DNA of 52,632 nt from an uncultured Flavobacteriaceae bacterium (GCA_938011315.1 CALLUG010000025.1:1-52632); one strand, 5' to 3'. Numbered from the stretch's first letter, positions 1 to 9,324 are shown. Notes: generated by a model not told the origin, from the letters alone. Made by a program: numbers and translations.

Positions 1-271
1 CTCCTTCATAATTGTATATATGTGCATATGTATCGCAAATTACTTGCTCTCCTGGTTTTGTGTGTAAATTAATTGCCACTTGATTTGCCATTGTTCCTGT
101 GGGGAAAAATAATGCTTTGTCTTTTGCAAACAAGTTCGCTATTTTTTCTTCTAGCGCATTTACCGTTGGGTCTTCTTTATACACATCATCTCCTACCTTT
201 GCAGATAGCATAGCGTCTAACATTTCTGGAGTAGGCTTTGTAACGGTGTCACTTCTTAAATCTATAATCAT
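1..271 (-). CDS. ltaE: Low-specificity L-threonine aldolase, N-terminal part (cut by window edge)
   Basis: A PLP enzyme that cleaves L-threonine or allo-threonine to glycine and acetaldehyde in the cytoplasm. About 90 N-terminal residues are visible; the rest lies left of the window. The protein opens [17 protein letters not shown], the hallmark start of threonine aldolases. It continues with a [12 protein letters not shown] segment and [10 protein letters not shown], which lies near the cofactor site in this family. The catalytic lysine would be outside the window. The ATG is the complement of 269-271. The gene diverges from prfB across about 200 bp. The family call is strong; the exact substrate range cannot be seen. 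Confidence 0.9.
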   Translation of the reverse strand, partial: MIIDLRSDTVTKPTPEMLDAMLSAKVGDDVYKEDPTVNALEEKIANLFAKDKALFFPTGTMANQVAINLHTKPGEQVICDTYAHIYNYEG

Positions 272-439
272 TTACTTGTTATTTAAGTATCTTGGGTTCA
301 ATCATTAATAATATCAATTATTATTTATAATAGTTTGATTTGCGCTGTGAGTTTGCATTAAACTGCTTTATTTACGTTATAAAACTACATAATTTCTCAA
401 ATAAGTATCTTATAAATTTCTGTAAAAGTTTATTAATTC

Positions 440-447
440 TATTTTTG
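440..447 (+). promoter_or_regulatory. Predicted -7 element of prfB (TATTTTTG)
   Basis: An exact match to the Bacteroidota primary sigma -7 consensus TAnnTTTG, 20 bp before the prfB ATG. A transcript starting about 6 bases downstream would have a leader of roughly 15 nt. No good -33 TTTG is visible; a TTTCTG near 417-422 is the closest. Confidence 0.45.
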
Positions 448-467
448 TATAAAATGAGAATACACTT

Positions 468-1569
468 ATGATAACTTCGGATGTAATAAAAAGTCTTCAC
501 GATCGCCTTGGTGCGTTAAGGAGGTATCTTTGACTTAGATGCCAAACGTATTGAAGTTCAAAACGAAGAAGAAAAAACATTTGACCCTAATTTTTGGAAC
601 GACTCAAAAGCAGCTGAGCTTTTAATGAAATCGTTGCGAATTAACAAAAAATGGATTGAAGATTATAATACTTTAGCCTCACACATCGATGATCTTGATG
701 TTCTGTACGCTTTTTTAAAAGAAGGAGAATCAACCCAAGATGATGTAGAGCAGCAATACACAAAAGCAAGTAACTTGTTAGAGCATTTAGAATTTAAAAA
801 CATGCTCTCTGGACCAACAGACAGCATGAGTGCTGTATTGCAAATTACTGCTGGTGCTGGCGGAACAGAAAGTTGCGACTGGGCACAGATGCTTATGCGT
901 ATGTACTTAATGTATGCCGAAAATAATGAGTTTACAATAAAAGAACTTAACCACCAATCTGGAGATGTTGCTGGTATTAAAACAGTGACACTACAAATTG
1001 AAGGTGCCTACGCATTTGGTTGGTTAAAAGGAGAAAATGGTGTGCATCGTTTGGTACGCATTTCCCCTTTTGATAGTAATGCAAAACGTCACACCAGTTT
1101 TGCATCTGTGTATGTATATCCACTAATTGACGATACGATAGCTATTGAAATTAATCCTGCCGATATTGAAATTGTTACGGCACGCTCTAGCGGTGCTGGT
1201 GGGCAAAATGTAAATAAAGTAGAAACAAAAGTACAGTTAACTCACAAACCAACAGGGATTCAGATTTCATGTTCCGAAACGCGTTCACAACACGACAATC
1301 GCTCACGCGCTCTACAAATGCTAAAATCTCAACTTTATGAAATTGAAATTAAAAAGCAACAAGCAGAACGCAACGATATTGAATCTAACAAAATGAAAAT
1401 TGAATGGGGGAGTCAAATTAGAAATTACGTTATGCACCCTTACAAACTAATTAAAGATGTAAGAACAGGACATGAAACAGGTAATGTAGATGCCGTAATG
1501 AATGGACAGTTAGAACCCTTTCTTAAATCGTATTTAATGACCATGGGACAAAATACTGATAAAACTTAA
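468..1569 (+). CDS. prfB: Peptide chain release factor 2, expressed by programmed +1 frameshift
   Basis: RF2 recognises UGA and UAA stops and releases the finished peptide. The gene is split between two frames. ATG 468 to CTT 530 encodes 21 residues ending in LRRYL, then an in-frame TGA (531-533). Reading resumes at GAC 532 in the +1 frame and runs to 1569. The joined product is about 366 residues, normal for RF2. The SPF tripeptide that reads the second and third stop bases is seen in VRISPFDSN. The catalytic GGQ lies in [15 protein letters not shown]. An annotation starting at the ATG at 625 would lose the N-terminal domain and would be wrong. Confidence 0.96.
519..534 (+). promoter_or_regulatory. 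prfB programmed +1 frameshift site
   Basis: AGGAGG (519-524), TAT, CTT, then TGA followed by C. This is the classic RF2 autoregulation signal: an internal Shine-Dalgarno-like hexamer 3 nt before the CTT slip codon and a weak TGAC stop context. Low RF2 lets the ribosome pause at UGA and slip +1 into GAC. The perfect AGGAGG stands out because genes here otherwise lack Shine-Dalgarno sites. Confidence 0.95.
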
Positions 1570-1662
1570 CTCTAATTGAACTACAAAACTTGTGATTTTG
1601 AAATTAAATTTCACAATAACCAAAAACGTTTTTTTAAATGTAAAAATTTGTATGTTTACTAA

Positions 1663-2256
1663 ATGAATTTCTTAGCGCATATTTATCTATCTGGAAACAA
1701 CCCAGAGATTACTATTGGTAATTTTATTGCTGATGGTATTAAAGGGAAGGGTTACAACATCTATCCCAAACATATTCAACTAGGAATCTTATTACATCGC
1801 GAAATTGATACTTATACAGACGCACATAAGACCGTTAGAAAAAGTACTAAACGGCTGCATAAAAATTACGGACATTATTCTGGAGTAATTGTCGATATTT
1901 TATACGATCATTTTTTAGCCAAAAACTGGGAAAAATATAGTACAACACCACTAGTAGAGTATATTGATGATTTTTACAACTTACTAGATCGTAATTTTGA
2001 AATTTTACCCTTACATATCCAAAAAATGATTCCTCATATGGTTGCAAACAACTGGCTACTTAGCTACGCTACATTAGAGGGTATTGCCAAAGTACTTGTT
2101 GGAGTGAATAAAAGAACACGAAACCGATCTAAAATGGATTTAGCTATCAATGATTTAAAAGAGTTTTATGACGCTTTTGAAAACGAATTTACAGTGTTTT
2201 TTGAAGAATTAATAGTCTTCTCCAAAAACAAACTAGAATTCCTACTTACTAAATAA
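1663..2256 (+). CDS. Acyl carrier protein phosphodiesterase-like protein (DUF479/AcpH family)
   Basis: 197 residues, matching the ACP phosphodiesterase (AcpH) family, which removes the phosphopantetheine arm from holo-ACP. The start MNFLAHIYLSG is diagnostic. Conserved acidic and histidine residues of this HD-like family are visible: GNFIADGIKGK, LHREIDTYTDAH and the VDILYDHFLAKNW segment. The gene stands alone between prfB and the convergent hisS. The family assignment is firm. Bacteroidota members have rarely been tested, so the reaction is inferred from the E. coli enzyme. Confidence 0.85.
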   Translation: MNFLAHIYLSGNNPEITIGNFIADGIKGKGYNIYPKHIQLGILLHREIDTYTDAHKTVRKSTKRLHKNYGHYSGVIVDILYDHFLAKNWEKYSTTPLVEYIDDFYNLLDRNFEILPLHIQKMIPHMVANNWLLSYATLEGIAKVLVGVNKRTRNRSKMDLAINDLKEFYDAFENEFTVFFEELIVFSKNKLEFLLTK

Positions 2257-2296
2257 GTCGTTTTAATACAAGGTTATTTTTCAGAAACTCATACCG

Positions 2297-3679
2297 TTAT
2301 TGAGATGGTGTTAGCTGAGTTAACAACGCTTCTATCGTTACTGTACTCTGCTCTCCAGATTGCATATTTTTTAGAGTAAATACCTTAGTTGCTATTTCTT
2401 GCTCTCCAATTAAAACAAGATAAGGCACTTGCTTTTTATTGGCATAGGTCATTTGTTTTTTCATTTTGGCAGCCTCAGGGTATAGCTCTGCATTAACACC
2501 GTTTGCCCTCAATAGTTTGATTGTTTTTAGGGCATGTAAAGCTTCGGTAGCTCCAAAATTGATAAACAGTACGTCTGTAGCCGCTGTTACGGTATTACTA
2601 GGAAATAAGTTTAAGGCTTCTAGCATTAAATATATACGATCTAACCCAAAACTAATACCTACGCCGCTTAGACCTTTTAATCCAAAAATTCCTGTTAAAT
2701 CGTCGTAGCGCCCTCCCCCACCAATAGCACCTATATTAACTTCTTTTGGTGCGGATACTTCAAAAATAGTTCCGGTATAATAGTTTAGTCCTCTAGCTAA
2801 AGTAATGTTTAATTGTAAGCTTGTTGCCTCTAATTGTAATACAGAAATTGCATCATTAATAAACTCTAACTCTTCTATACCCTTTAAGCCCTCTTTAGAG
2901 GTTGCCAAAATTGTTTTTAGAGCATTAGTTTGAGCGTCAAAAGATCCTGAAAGTGTAAATAAAGGGTCTAACTTGCTAATGGCTGTTTGTGAAATACCTT
3001 TGTTTAGCATTTCCTGTTTTACCTTTTCTTCCCCTATCTTATCTAACTTATCCAAGGCTACTGTAAAATCTATTAACTTGTCTTGTACCCCAATAACTTC
3101 TGCAATACCAGAAAGTATTTTTCGATTATTAATATTAATAGTCACGCCATTGAGATTTAAGTCAGAAAAAACAGCATCATACAATTGTATAAATTCTACT
3201 TCTTGCCATAATGAGTTTGACCCTACAACATCGGCATCACATTGGTAAAACTCTCTAAAGCGTCCTTTTTGTGGGCGATCGGCTCTCCAAACAGGTTGAA
3301 TTTGGTAGCGCTTAAAGGGAAAATCTATATCGTTTTGATGTTGCACTACGTATCGTGCAAAAGGGACTGTTAAGTCATAACGCAAAGCTTTTTCTGAAAT
3401 CTTGGAAGTGATTTTGTTTGATTTTTTTTCGTTATACAAAGCATCATCTACTTTACTTAGATAGTCGCCAGAGTTCAATATTTTAAAAATTAAACGATCT
3501 CCTTCTTCCCCATATTTACCTATTAAGGTGTTATAATTTTCAAAACTTGGAGTCTCTATAGGTTCAAAACCAAAACGTTTAAAGTGTAGCTTAATCGTAT
3601 TGAATATATAATTACGCTTAGCAATTTGCTTAGCAGAAAAATCTCTAGTGCCTTTTGGTGTACTTGGTTTTTGCGCCAT
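2297..3679 (-). CDS. hisS: Histidyl-tRNA synthetase
   Basis: A class II aminoacyl-tRNA synthetase that charges tRNA-His. 460 residues, a normal length. The start KPSTPKGTRDFSAKQ holds the family's GTRDF-type motif. Motif 2 is at FREFYQCDADVVG, and the histidine-binding and motif 3 region includes RGLNYYTGTIFE, GGGGRYDDL and GVGISFGLDR. The C-terminal anticodon-binding domain covers about the last 95 residues. It lies 36 bp downstream of a small conserved gene (3716-4186) on the same strand, so the two are probably co-transcribed. It converges on the AcpH-like gene. Confidence 0.97.
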   Translation of the reverse strand: MAQKPSTPKGTRDFSAKQIAKRNYIFNTIKLHFKRFGFEPIETPSFENYNTLIGKYGEEGDRLIFKILNSGDYLSKVDDALYNEKKSNKITSKISEKALRYDLTVPFARYVVQHQNDIDFPFKRYQIQPVWRADRPQKGRFREFYQCDADVVGSNSLWQEVEFIQLYDAVFSDLNLNGVTININNRKILSGIAEVIGVQDKLIDFTVALDKLDKIGEEKVKQEMLNKGISQTAISKLDPLFTLSGSFDAQTNALKTILATSKEGLKGIEELEFINDAISVLQLEATSLQLNITLARGLNYYTGTIFEVSAPKEVNIGAIGGGGRYDDLTGIFGLKGLSGVGISFGLDRIYLMLEALNLFPSNTVTAATDVLFINFGATEALHALKTIKLLRANGVNAELYPEAAKMKKQMTYANKKQVPYLVLIGEQEIATKVFTLKNMQSGEQSTVTIEALLTQLTPSQ

Positions 3680-3715
3680 ATTATTTTTGGTTAAAGCTAT
3701 TACAATTTTAAAAAA

Positions 3716-4186
3716 CTATCCTATTAAAGTTTCAAAATACTTAAATAATTCGCCTTTAGTTATCGATGCGCCTTGCTGTATTAGGGTAAACTTATCTAAC
3801 TGTCTGTCGTTTGAATATTCTTTTTTAGATTGAAATAATTCTACATTATCCGACAACAAATGATCTCTTAGCCAATTAAAGCCTTCGCTTGTTGTTAAAT
3901 CCTGATCAGTATTAACAAGCTTTAAACCTATTAACTGCATATTGTTTTCTGCCAAATAAAACAGATATAAATGTTTTGAAGATATGTTTTCCAAATACTG
4001 AGCCTTACTTAAAACACCTTCCCAGATTAAGTCACTAAAGATGTCAAGTTCTTGCTCTGCTAATTCTGGTTTGTTAGTTTTTATATCTAACCATTCGTTG
4101 GCGGTAATAGATTGAGTTGCCAAAAAATTAATAAATTCTTGTTGTAAAGCCTCAAACTGTTCTTTAGTTAATCTAGAATATTTCAT
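3716..4186 (-). CDS. Conserved flavobacterial protein upstream of hisS (DUF6495-like)
   Basis: 156 residues, no signal peptide or membrane segment, mostly helical by composition. The start MKYSRLTKEQFEALQQEF resembles the family I know as DUF6495, which has no assigned function. Most of the chain is acidic and aromatic, with no recognisable catalytic motif. It is the first gene of a probable two-gene unit with hisS (36 bp gap), which may only reflect shared transcription. The family name is from memory and less certain than the gene itself. Confidence 0.75.
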   Translation of the reverse strand: MKYSRLTKEQFEALQQEFINFLATQSITANEWLDIKTNKPELAEQELDIFSDLIWEGVLSKAQYLENISSKHLYLFYLAENNMQLIGLKLVNTDQDLTTSEGFNWLRDHLLSDNVELFQSKKEYSNDRQLDKFTLIQQGASITKGELFKYFETLIG

Positions 4187-4406
4187 TTTTAGTTATAAAA
4201 ATAGTATTGTAATTGCGGCAGTAAATTTAGCTATTATAAGCCTAATTTTAATTAAAAAAACGCAAAACACTTCTTTTTAATAATTGTAGTAAATTTGTAA
4301 GAATAGTCCACTTATTTTGTTAAAAATTGTTAAACTATGAAATCAAAACGCATCTTAAAATTTCTTTTTGTAATATAGCAATACATTTACTTTAATATAT
4401 ATACTA

Positions 4407-5951
4407 ATGAAAAAATCAATCCTATATTTAGGAGTCATTGCAGTGGTAAGCTCATGTAAATCCATACCTGCAGATGTCAACAACTACGCAGGCACGATTA
4501 CAGCAGATCAACTAAAAGAGAAATTATACACCTATGCCTCAGACGAGTTTGAAGGTCGAGAAACAGGCAAGCCAGGTCAGAAAAAAGCTGTAGAATATCT
4601 AAAAAACCATTACGTAAACCTAAACATACCTTCACCTATAGCAGAAGGCGATTATTTTCAAGAAGTCCCTTTACAAACCATTGGCACCCCTAATTTAAAA
4701 CTTACAGTTAATGGCAAATCGTTTAACTACTTTGACGACATCATATCTATGACAGGCGCAGCTAAAACCTCTTTAGAAGTCGACGACATTGTATATGCTG
4801 GATTTGGTATAACAGACGATAAGCATAACGACTATAAAGACCTAAATGTAAAAGGTAAGATTGTAGTTATTAAAGAAGGAGAACCACAAAATGCAGACGG
4901 TACTTACAAAATAACAGGAACCACAAGTCGTTCTACTTGGTCCAATGGTAGGCAAGCTTTAACCCCAAAGCGTGAAGCCGCAAAAAATGCTGGAGCAAAA
5001 GCTGTATTTTTTATGAGCAATAGCCTTTTTGCACGTTACGCTACATTTTTTAAACGAAGTGCAGAAAGTGGCGGTAGTCGTCGCCTAACTATCGTTGGAG
5101 GCGAAACACCATTGCATCACTTTATGATTAGTGAAACTCTAGGCAAAGCCCTTGTAAGTAACATTGATAAAGAAGACAAAACAGCTCTAATAAAAACCAA
5201 AGTAACTCTCGATTACGAACCTGTAAGCACAAAAATAAATTCCGAAAACGTAGCTGCAGTAATTAAAGGAACAGAAAAACCAGACGAATATATTGTGATT
5301 TCTGCACACCTAGATCACGAAGGCATTAAAGAAGGAGAGGTCTATAATGGAGCAGACGATGATGGCTCCGGTACTGTAGCTGTACTAGAAATAGCAGAAG
5401 CATTTAAAGCGGCTGCAGAAAAAGGACATGGACCAAAGCGATCTATTTTATTTTTGCACGTTACTGCAGAAGAAAAAGGCCTTTTGGGGTCTCGTTATTA
5501 TGCAGATGAAGACCCAATTGTTCCGCTAGAGAATACTATTGTAGATTTGAATATTGATATGATTGGTCGTATTGATCCTAAACGAGATAGCTCAAAAACG
5601 CGTAATTATGTTTACCTTATTGGAAGCGATAAGCTAAGTACAGAATTACATCAAATCTCGGAAGATATTAATACAAAATACACTAATCTTGAATTGGATT
5701 ACACTTATAACGACGAAAATCATCCAGACCGTATTTACTACAGGTCTGATCATTGGAATTTTGCAAAAAATAATATTCCTGTCATTTTTTATTTCAATGG
5801 CACACATGATGATTACCATAGACCATCCGATACGCCAGATAAAATTGAGTACGATTTATTAGAAAACCGTACACGTTTAGTATTTTATACTGCTTGGGAA
5901 CTTGCTAACAGAGACAAACGTATTGAAGCCGATAAAGCTGTAAAACAATAA
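4407..5951 (+). CDS. M28 family zinc peptidase, lipoprotein with PA-type insert
   Basis: A 514-residue exported aminopeptidase-type metalloprotease. The N-terminus is a lipoprotein signal with lipobox VVSSC (Cys17), so it is probably membrane-anchored. Residues of about 120-260 resemble a protease-associated (PA) insert. The M28 dizinc site is complete: H301 and D303 (SAHLDHEG), D317 (GADDDGSGT), catalytic E355-E356 (TAEEKGLLG), D384 (NIDMIGR) and H471 (DDYHRPSDTPDK). The gene is monocistronic and is followed by a strong terminator. The substrate is unknown; peptide scavenging outside the inner membrane is the likely role. Confidence 0.93.
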   Translation: MKKSILYLGVIAVVSSCKSIPADVNNYAGTITADQLKEKLYTYASDEFEGRETGKPGQKKAVEYLKNHYVNLNIPSPIAEGDYFQEVPLQTIGTPNLKLTVNGKSFNYFDDIISMTGAAKTSLEVDDIVYAGFGITDDKHNDYKDLNVKGKIVVIKEGEPQNADGTYKITGTTSRSTWSNGRQALTPKREAAKNAGAKAVFFMSNSLFARYATFFKRSAESGGSRRLTIVGGETPLHHFMISETLGKALVSNIDKEDKTALIKTKVTLDYEPVSTKINSENVAAVIKGTEKPDEYIVISAHLDHEGIKEGEVYNGADDDGSGTVAVLEIAEAFKAAAEKGHGPKRSILFLHVTAEEKGLLGSRYYADEDPIVPLENTIVDLNIDMIGRIDPKRDSSKTRNYVYLIGSDKLSTELHQISEDINTKYTNLELDYTYNDENHPDRIYYRSDHWNFAKNNIPVIFYFNGTHDDYHRPSDTPDKIEYDLLENRTRLVFYTAWELANRDKRIEADKAVKQ

Positions 5952-5977
5952 CATATTGTAAGTTATTATATTTTTAT

Positions 5978-6009
5978 AAAAAAGCTGTCTTTACTAGGAC
6001 AGCTTTTTT
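5978..6009 (+). terminator. Rho-independent terminator after the M28 peptidase
   Basis: A perfect 12-bp stem, AAAAAAGCTGTC with GACAGCTTTTTT, and an 8-nt loop, ending in a T run. It lies 27 bp after the stop. Confidence 0.85.
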
Positions 6010-6068
6010 ATGACATACCAAGTTTTGACAAGACTAAAATTACGTTTTAGAGAAACTGTAGATGAGTT

Positions 6069-6102
6069 TTTGTTATGTATTAATTTATTATCCTTATATT
6101 TA
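6069..6102 (+). promoter_or_regulatory. Predicted promoter of the BON/LysM gene
   Basis: TTTG (6069-6072), a 22-bp spacer, then TATATTTA (6095-6102). The spacing fits the Bacteroidota consensus TTTG-N17-23-TAnnTTTG. The last -7 base is A rather than G. Confidence 0.45.
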
Positions 6103-6133
6103 GATTTATTTTTTAACAATTAACAATATAATT

Positions 6134-6514
6134 ATGGCAGTAAAAGCTAAGTATCAAGATGTCTTAAATTTGGGACAAGAATTAAATATTAAAAACGGAG
6201 ATGTACAAGAAATCGATGGACAATTAAAAATTTCTGGAACAACCAACACACCTTACGAAAAAAACTTACTTTGGGACAAAATTAAAGCCATTGGTGGCGA
6301 TAATCCTACAGATATCATTGCTGATATTAATGTGGCAGACGACAGTGTATTTCATAGACACGTAGTTGCTAGCGGCGAAACTTTAGGCAAAATAGCAAAA
6401 CAATATTATGGTAATGCTATGAAATATACTGCAATTTTTGAAGCTAATACCGATGTGTTAAAAAACCCAGATATTATACATGCTAATCAGGAGCTAGTTA
6501 TTCCTAATTTATAA
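6134..6514 (+). CDS. BON/LysM domain protein (YgaU/Kbp-like)
   Basis: 126 residues without a signal peptide. The C-terminal half (about 74-126) is a LysM domain: RHVVASGETLGKIAKQYYGN followed by FEANTDVLKNPDIIHANQELVIP. The N-terminal half looks like a short or degenerate BON domain. This order matches E. coli YgaU/Kbp, a cytoplasmic protein that binds potassium and stabilises under osmotic stress. The lack of an export signal agrees with that, so cell-wall binding should not be assumed. Monocistronic. Potassium binding is inferred from the E. coli homologue only. Confidence 0.85.
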   Translation: MAVKAKYQDVLNLGQELNIKNGDVQEIDGQLKISGTTNTPYEKNLLWDKIKAIGGDNPTDIIADINVADDSVFHRHVVASGETLGKIAKQYYGNAMKYTAIFEANTDVLKNPDIIHANQELVIPNL

Positions 6515-6546
6515 ATATTTTATTTATTATTACACTACATTACAAG

Positions 6547-6581
6547 GGCATTGTGTTTTAAAAACTCAATGCCTTTTTTTT
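6547..6581 (+). terminator. Terminator of the BON/LysM gene, overlapping the cmk stop
   Basis: The stem GGCATTG/CAATGCC (6547-6553 with 6567-6573) is followed by eight Ts. The T run includes part of the stop codon of the convergent cmk gene, so the two transcription units meet here. Confidence 0.7.
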
Positions 6582-7275
6582 ACGTATTACTACTAGTTGT
6601 TTTTCGCACTAAAGCTAATATGCTTTGAAATTGCGCCTCTAAGGTTAAGTTTGAGTTATCAATTTCTATAGCATCTTTAGCCTTTATTAAGGGGGAGTCT
6701 TTTCGGTTAGCGTCTATATAATCTCTATTTGTAACATTGCTTAGGACATCGGTATATGTTACATTATCTCCTTTGCTTAGTAATTCTTGGTAGCGTCTTT
6801 GTGCTCTTACCTCGGCAGAGGCTGTCATATAAATTTTTAACTCAGCATCAGGAAATACAACAGTACCTATATCTCGACCGTCCATAACTACAGCCTTTTT
6901 TTGTCCCATTATTTGTTGTTGCTCTACCAATTTTTTACGAACTTTTGAGTTAGCTGCAACTTTACTCACATAATTGGAAACTTGTAAATTTCTTATTTTA
7001 TCTTCTACATTTTCGTGATTTAAATGTATTTCGGCAGTTTGTGTTAGAGGATTAGATTTAAACTCTAAGTTAATCTGTTTTAAATCTGTTTCTAATGCTT
7101 TTTCATTAAACTCATTTTCAGAAATATAATTATGTCTTATCGCATAAAGTGTTATGGCTCTATACATAGCTCCTGTGTCTATGTAAGTGTAACCTAATTT
7201 GTTTGCAATTTGTTTTGCAAGAGTACTTTTTCCTGTTGAAGAAAAACCGTCTATGGCTATTATAATTTTTTTCAC
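6580..7275 (-). CDS. cmk: (d)CMP kinase
   Basis: Cytidylate kinase phosphorylates CMP and dCMP with ATP in pyrimidine salvage. 231 residues. The P-loop is GFSSTGKSTLAK (9-20). TGAMYR binds substrate, and VVMDGRDIGTVVFPDA and the arginine-rich LID segment are typical. The start codon is GTG (complement 7273-7275). Its G is also the last base of the porQ stop TAG, giving a 1-nt overlap that implies translational coupling to porQ. The stop codon sits inside the terminator of the opposite gene. Confidence 0.95.
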   Translation of the reverse strand: MKKIIIAIDGFSSTGKSTLAKQIANKLGYTYIDTGAMYRAITLYAIRHNYISENEFNEKALETDLKQINLEFKSNPLTQTAEIHLNHENVEDKIRNLQVSNYVSKVAANSKVRKKLVEQQQIMGQKKAVVMDGRDIGTVVFPDAELKIYMTASAEVRAQRRYQELLSKGDNVTYTDVLSNVTNRDYIDANRKDSPLIKAKDAIEIDNSNLTLEAQFQSILALVRKTTSSNT

Positions 7276-8294
7276 TACTGTAAATCTATTTGTAACCCTA
7301 AAAAATTAGTATTTGCAGCTCCAGAATACCGAGCGTGAGTGTAACTAAATCGTAACTTGTTAAGTTTTAATGCTAAACCAAAAGACAGTCCAGAAAAATT
7401 TCGTTGTTCTAAAATACGTAATTCTTCTGCTCGTCTAAAATTATATCCGAGTCTTAGGTTAAATTTCCCTTCAGGAAACAACTCTGCTGCAAAGATTAAG
7501 TGTCGTGTTAGATTATCTAAAAACGTAACCTCCTCTGGACTAAAGCTCCCACTAAGATCTGTAGTACCTCTTGCGGGGTTTACTCTAGCAATAGGCCAAG
7601 TTTGAAGATTTTCTAAAGTTATATGCCAGCGTAAGGGTAAATTTTGTACTGTTTTTGAAAGCCCAAAACTTAGCTCAAAAGGTAACGGCTCTTGCTGTCC
7701 TGCATAAGTAGTTATTTGTGTGCCTAAATTTCTTAGAGCTACTGTTGCTACAAAGCCTGTTTCTTTATTAATATATAGTAAACCAGCATCTATGGCAGTC
7801 CCAAGAGACGAAAAAGACTCTAGCCTAGAACTTATAAATTTTAGGTTTCCTCCCAAGTAAAAACGACTAAGACCTAACTGTCTTGCATAGCCTAGTGATA
7901 TTGCTAGTTCGCTCCCTGTAAAAGTACCTGTTGTTATCCCATTTTCGTCAAATCCATCAAAGGTACCATAATTAATGTAAGTTACTCCAGCATGTATTGT
8001 TTGCGCTTTTTTGCCTATAGTATAAGCATAAGCCGCTGTACCGTAGTTAATTCCCCCTAAAAAACTCGAATAGTTAACAGCTAATTGGTTATTTAATTCT
8101 GGGTTTATTGTTGCAGGGTTATATAGTGGTTGTGTAACATCATAATCTACATTAGTTAAAACCCTACCGCCTAAGGCTGCTTGCCTAGGCGATGATACTA
8201 AGTTTAAAAATTGATATGTGGACTCCCCTCCTATTTGGGAAAACCCATAAGCAAAGTAACATAATGTATAAGCATAAACTAGCTGTTTTTTCAT
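7275..8294 (-). CDS. porQ: Type IX secretion system protein PorQ
   Basis: An outer-membrane beta-barrel of the Por secretion system; PorQ is tied to the PorU/PorV/PorZ attachment complex that processes T9SS cargo. 339 residues: a signal peptide ending near YGFSQ, then GGESTYQFLNLVSSPRQAALGG, the typical PorQ opening. Alternating beta-strand sequence runs to the end. It is coupled to cmk, a gene order I recall also from Porphyromonas gingivalis. The T9SS role comes from homologues. It predicts that this organism exports proteins through T9SS and perhaps glides. Confidence 0.9.
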   Translation of the reverse strand: MKKQLVYAYTLCYFAYGFSQIGGESTYQFLNLVSSPRQAALGGRVLTNVDYDVTQPLYNPATINPELNNQLAVNYSSFLGGINYGTAAYAYTIGKKAQTIHAGVTYINYGTFDGFDENGITTGTFTGSELAISLGYARQLGLSRFYLGGNLKFISSRLESFSSLGTAIDAGLLYINKETGFVATVALRNLGTQITTYAGQQEPLPFELSFGLSKTVQNLPLRWHITLENLQTWPIARVNPARGTTDLSGSFSPEEVTFLDNLTRHLIFAAELFPEGKFNLRLGYNFRRAEELRILEQRNFSGLSFGLALKLNKLRFSYTHARYSGAANTNFLGLQIDLQ

Positions 8295-8400
8295 AACATT
8301 ACAAAATAACTAAATCTATCTTAAAACAAAGGCATGAAATCTTTATTTTAAATCAATATTATTTGTAATTAAATTTAAATTTTATTAAAATTTGTTATTC

Positions 8401-9270
8401 TTACTTAATAAGAAATTCTATTTGAGAAGATTCTCCTTTTTTTAAGCTAGATAAAATATCAATCTCCCTTCCTTTTTCTAGTAGTTTAAGAACTACTGTG
8501 TTTTGTGCAATACTACCATTATTTAGTGCCACTATCTTAAGATTTAACTTCTTTCCAACAATTGTTAGGGGAATTATTTTTTTTGTGTTTTTAATTTCGT
8601 AATTATTGAGCACTATTTTATTATCAAGATACAATGATATTCTATCTCCATCCTCTTTACCACCGTCATATATAACTAAGCTTAGTGTTTTTGATTTTGC
8701 AAAAACACTCAAAGTTTCGTTCTTTCTTAAAATATTCATATTTAGAGAGTCAAAAAGTTTAATGGGGTTAACTCTTTGCTTTATACTATCATTAATACGC
8801 TTAGAACTAATTATTTTTTTAGTGATTTTTTTTGTTCGTTTTACTATTTTATCTATGGCTGTCATTTTTATACTACCGTCAATACATTTAGTCCTATCTG
8901 AAAACAAACCTTCAAATGTACCTTCCAATAATTTGGATCGCCCTAAACTAAATTTTTTTGATGTAAAATGAATAAAACAAAAGTCATCTTGAGTAATTGG
9001 AGACTTTGTATATACAATGCCTTTTTCGTTAAGTTTCAAAATTTTGTTTTTTGCATCATAGGCACCAGATAATTCAGATTTTGTTTCATGTTTACCTCCC
9101 AAATCTGTTATCGAATATCCTGTTATAACTCCCATTTTCTCTTGAAATAAAACCTTGTAAGATATCACAGAAGTATCATTTAGCTTTATTGCCCCAAAAT
9201 ACTCGTAATCGTTTTGAGCAAAAAGACTGAAGGAAAAAAGAAAAAAAAAGGAAAAAAAAGTATGTCTCAT
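8401..9270 (-). CDS. Exported protein of unknown function
   Basis: 289 residues. A phenylalanine-rich signal peptide ends at LFAQ, so the mature protein starts at about residue 20 and is exported. The first half (20-135) reads as beta strands with an N-terminal YFGAIKLNDTSVISYKV segment. The middle is strongly basic (KRTKKITKKIISSKR), and the C-terminal half (190-289) looks like an immunoglobulin-like beta fold. I recognise no family or T9SS C-terminal sorting motif. It lies upstream of porQ on the same strand with a 106-bp gap, so a link to T9SS is possible but not shown. Confidence 0.7.
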   Translation of the reverse strand: MRHTFFSFFFLFSFSLFAQNDYEYFGAIKLNDTSVISYKVLFQEKMGVITGYSITDLGGKHETKSELSGAYDAKNKILKLNEKGIVYTKSPITQDDFCFIHFTSKKFSLGRSKLLEGTFEGLFSDRTKCIDGSIKMTAIDKIVKRTKKITKKIISSKRINDSIKQRVNPIKLFDSLNMNILRKNETLSVFAKSKTLSLVIYDGGKEDGDRISLYLDNKIVLNNYEIKNTKKIIPLTIVGKKLNLKIVALNNGSIAQNTVVLKLLEKGREIDILSSLKKGESSQIEFLIK

Positions 9271-9324
9271 AATTTTATTTAATATTTTAGCGCAAATTAA
9301 AACAAATCTAAATCAATATTAATT

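Noticed and set aside
625-1569. prfB starting at ATG 625
   Set aside because: The frame continues upstream to the frameshift site, and the N-terminal RF2 sequence is encoded from 468.
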